DNA of 64,000 nt from Rhodospirillaceae bacterium. Lineage in GTDB: Bacteria; Pseudomonadota; Alphaproteobacteria; Bin65. Numbering within the stretch: position 1 is the stretch's first letter; each line of letters opens with the position of its first letter. Under the pieces are notes generated by a model, which saw nothing but the letters and a program-made list of their open reading frames with translations, had not been told where the DNA came from and made no database searches. This document shows positions 63,073-64,000 of this stretch, piece after piece. The position numbers and the translations under genes are program-made. Where the stretch lies: NCBI GenBank assembly GCA_028819475.1, contig JAPPLJ010000065.1, forward strand, positions 31,953 through 95,952. The letters run 5' to 3'.

Positions 63073-63951
63073 TCAGGCCGCCGCCCTCAGGCGCGCCGAC
63101 AGCAGTTTCGGAATGTCGCTCGGCACGTCGGCGACGGCGACGCCCGCCGCTTCCAGCGCCTTTCGCTTCGATTGGTAATCGCCTTTGCCGCCGGAAACAA
63201 TGGCGCCGGCATGGCCCATCTTCCTGCCCGGCGGCGCGGCCCGGCCGGCCACGAAGGCGACGGCGGGCTTGGCCATCCCGGCGGCGTAGTCCGCGGCGTC
63301 TTCCTCGGCACTGCCGCCGATTTCGCCGCAGATCACGACCGCTTCGGTCTTCGGATCAGCGTCGAGGATTTCGAGCGCCTCGCGCGTCGTCGTACCGATT
63401 ATGGGATCGCCGCCGACGCCGTAGACCGCCGATTGGCCGAAGCCGTTCTGGGTCAGCACCAGGCTGAGCAGGGTGCCCAGGCTGCCGGAGCGCGAGATCA
63501 CGCCGACGCCGCCGGGCCGGAACACCCGCGGGTTGAAGGCCGGCAGGATGCCCGCGAAAGTCTCGCCGGGCGTCACCAGGCCGGCGGTGTTCGGCCCGAC
63601 GATCCTCGTGCCGTTCGCCCGGCCCGCAGCCATCATCTCCATTACGTCGTGGGCCGGGATGTGTTCGGTCAGGCAGACCAGCAGCCTGGCGCCGGCCTCG
63701 CAGGCGTCGAAGGCCGCGTCTTTCGCCATCGCCGGCGGAATGAACATCAGCGCCACGTCGAACGGCGCTTCGCGGGCGGCTTCCGCGGCCGAGGCGTAGA
63801 CCGGCAGGCCGAGATGGACCGTTCCGGCCTTGCGCGGGTTGACGCCGCCGACCACGGCCGCACCGTAGCCGATCATCGCCCGGGTCCAGAAGGTGCCCTG
63901 CTTGCCGGTCACGCCCTGGACGAGGATGCGGTGGCCCTTGCGCAGGATCAT
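63073..63951 (-). CDS. NDP-forming acyl-CoA ligase alpha subunit (SucD-like)
   Basis: 292-aa SucD-type subunit. [22 protein letters not shown] is the CoA-binding Rossmann part, [17 protein letters not shown] and [10 protein letters not shown]-like [15 protein letters not shown] follow, and [13 protein letters not shown] carries the phosphohistidine. Housekeeping SucD is also possible. Next to xsc, a sulfoacetate-CoA ligase role (ADP-forming type) is plausible. The ATG overlaps the stop of the previous gene. Confidence 0.88.
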   Translation of the reverse strand: MILRKGHRILVQGVTGKQGTFWTRAMIGYGAAVVGGVNPRKAGTVHLGLPVYASAAEAAREAPFDVALMFIPPAMAKDAAFDACEAGARLLVCLTEHIPAHDVMEMMAAGRANGTRIVGPNTAGLVTPGETFAGILPAFNPRVFRPGGVGVISRSGSLGTLLSLVLTQNGFGQSAVYGVGGDPIIGTTTREALEILDADPKTEAVVICGEIGGSAEEDAADYAAGMAKPAVAFVAGRAAPPGRKMGHAGAIVSGGKGDYQSKRKALEAAGVAVADVPSDIPKLLSARLRAAA

Positions 63952-64000
63952 GGCGCCGCCTCCCGCGCCGCGCCGCCACCGGCCGCGCCGACCGCCGCCC
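63948..64000 (-). CDS. 3' end of upstream gene (probably ligase beta subunit), partial
   Basis: A minus-strand frame enters from beyond the window and ends in TGA at 63950-63948, overlapping the SucD-like ATG (ATGA). Only 16 residues are visible (Ala/Gly-rich, ending AREAAP), so identity rests only on the position before an alpha subunit. Confidence 0.4.
   Translation of the reverse strand, partial: AAVGAAGGGAAREAAP

Overview
The window is GC-rich, densely coding bacterial DNA, most consistent with an alphaproteobacterium (Rhodospirillales-like). This rests on base composition, an Mg-type HemB, many ABC (Liv type) and TRAP uptake systems, aromatic- and sulfonate-type catabolic genes, and ParC, MnmA and Bpt sequences of alphaproteobacterial character. 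That placement is inference; there is no rRNA to confirm it.

Layout. 1-8.4 kb: mnmA (cut by the window edge), a HigB/HigA-type toxin-antitoxin pair whose toxin tail looks frameshifted, a three-gene operon with ATGA overlaps (FAH-family enzyme, NTF2/SnoaL-like protein, extradiol dioxygenase), hemB, a 2OG-Fe(II) oxygenase, a VapB/VapC pair and a short Ppx/GppA phosphatase. 8.6-17.3 kb: tRNA-Gln(CUG), then a branched-chain-amino-acid-type (Liv) binding protein followed by two consecutive LivHMGF sets and a small exported YtkA-like protein. 17.3-18.4 kb: HicA with a HicB carrying an N-terminal winged-helix-like domain, then a dispersed inverted-repeat element. 18.6-29 kb: a sulfatase/phosphonate-monoesterase-like hydrolase, a third LivHMGF set with acyl-CoA ligase and binding protein, an SDR, a DsbA-like isomerase and a thioesterase. 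29.2-31.7 kb: an IS1595-type element with terminal inverted repeats, target duplication and three passenger genes, inserted inside a second copy of the dispersed repeat. 31.7-39.5 kb: trmJ, cimA, a cystathionine beta-synthase-like enzyme, an Mpo1-like protein, a flavin reductase, a Cys/Met PLP enzyme, bpt and a second hicAB. 39.8-44.9 kb: a TRAP transporter whose large subunit has an unusual 330-residue C-terminal extension. 44.9-51.6 kb: parC, an FAD oxidoreductase and a TauABC/SsuABC-like importer.

51.7-56.8 kb is the most unusual segment. It is a tightly overlapping minus-strand operon encoding a cytosine-5 DNA methyltransferase (interrupted by one in-frame TAG), a 723-residue protein with two GHKL ATPase domains (an Hsp90/MutL-like one at the N-terminus and a histidine-kinase-like one at the C-terminus), a response regulator, an unknown protein with no good start codon, and a Vsr endonuclease. 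It looks like a restriction-modification or defence island with two-component logic. 57-64 kb: an isopenicillin-N-synthase-like oxygenase, a cupin, phosphate acetyltransferase, a DUF1326/DUF2182 pair, sulfoacetaldehyde acetyltransferase (xsc) and an NDP-forming acyl-CoA ligase alpha subunit. Together these suggest C2-sulfonate dissimilation to sulfite and acetyl-CoA.

Taken together, the region is a catabolic and transport neighbourhood with four toxin-antitoxin loci, one IS with passengers and one decaying or recoded defence cassette laid over housekeeping genes.
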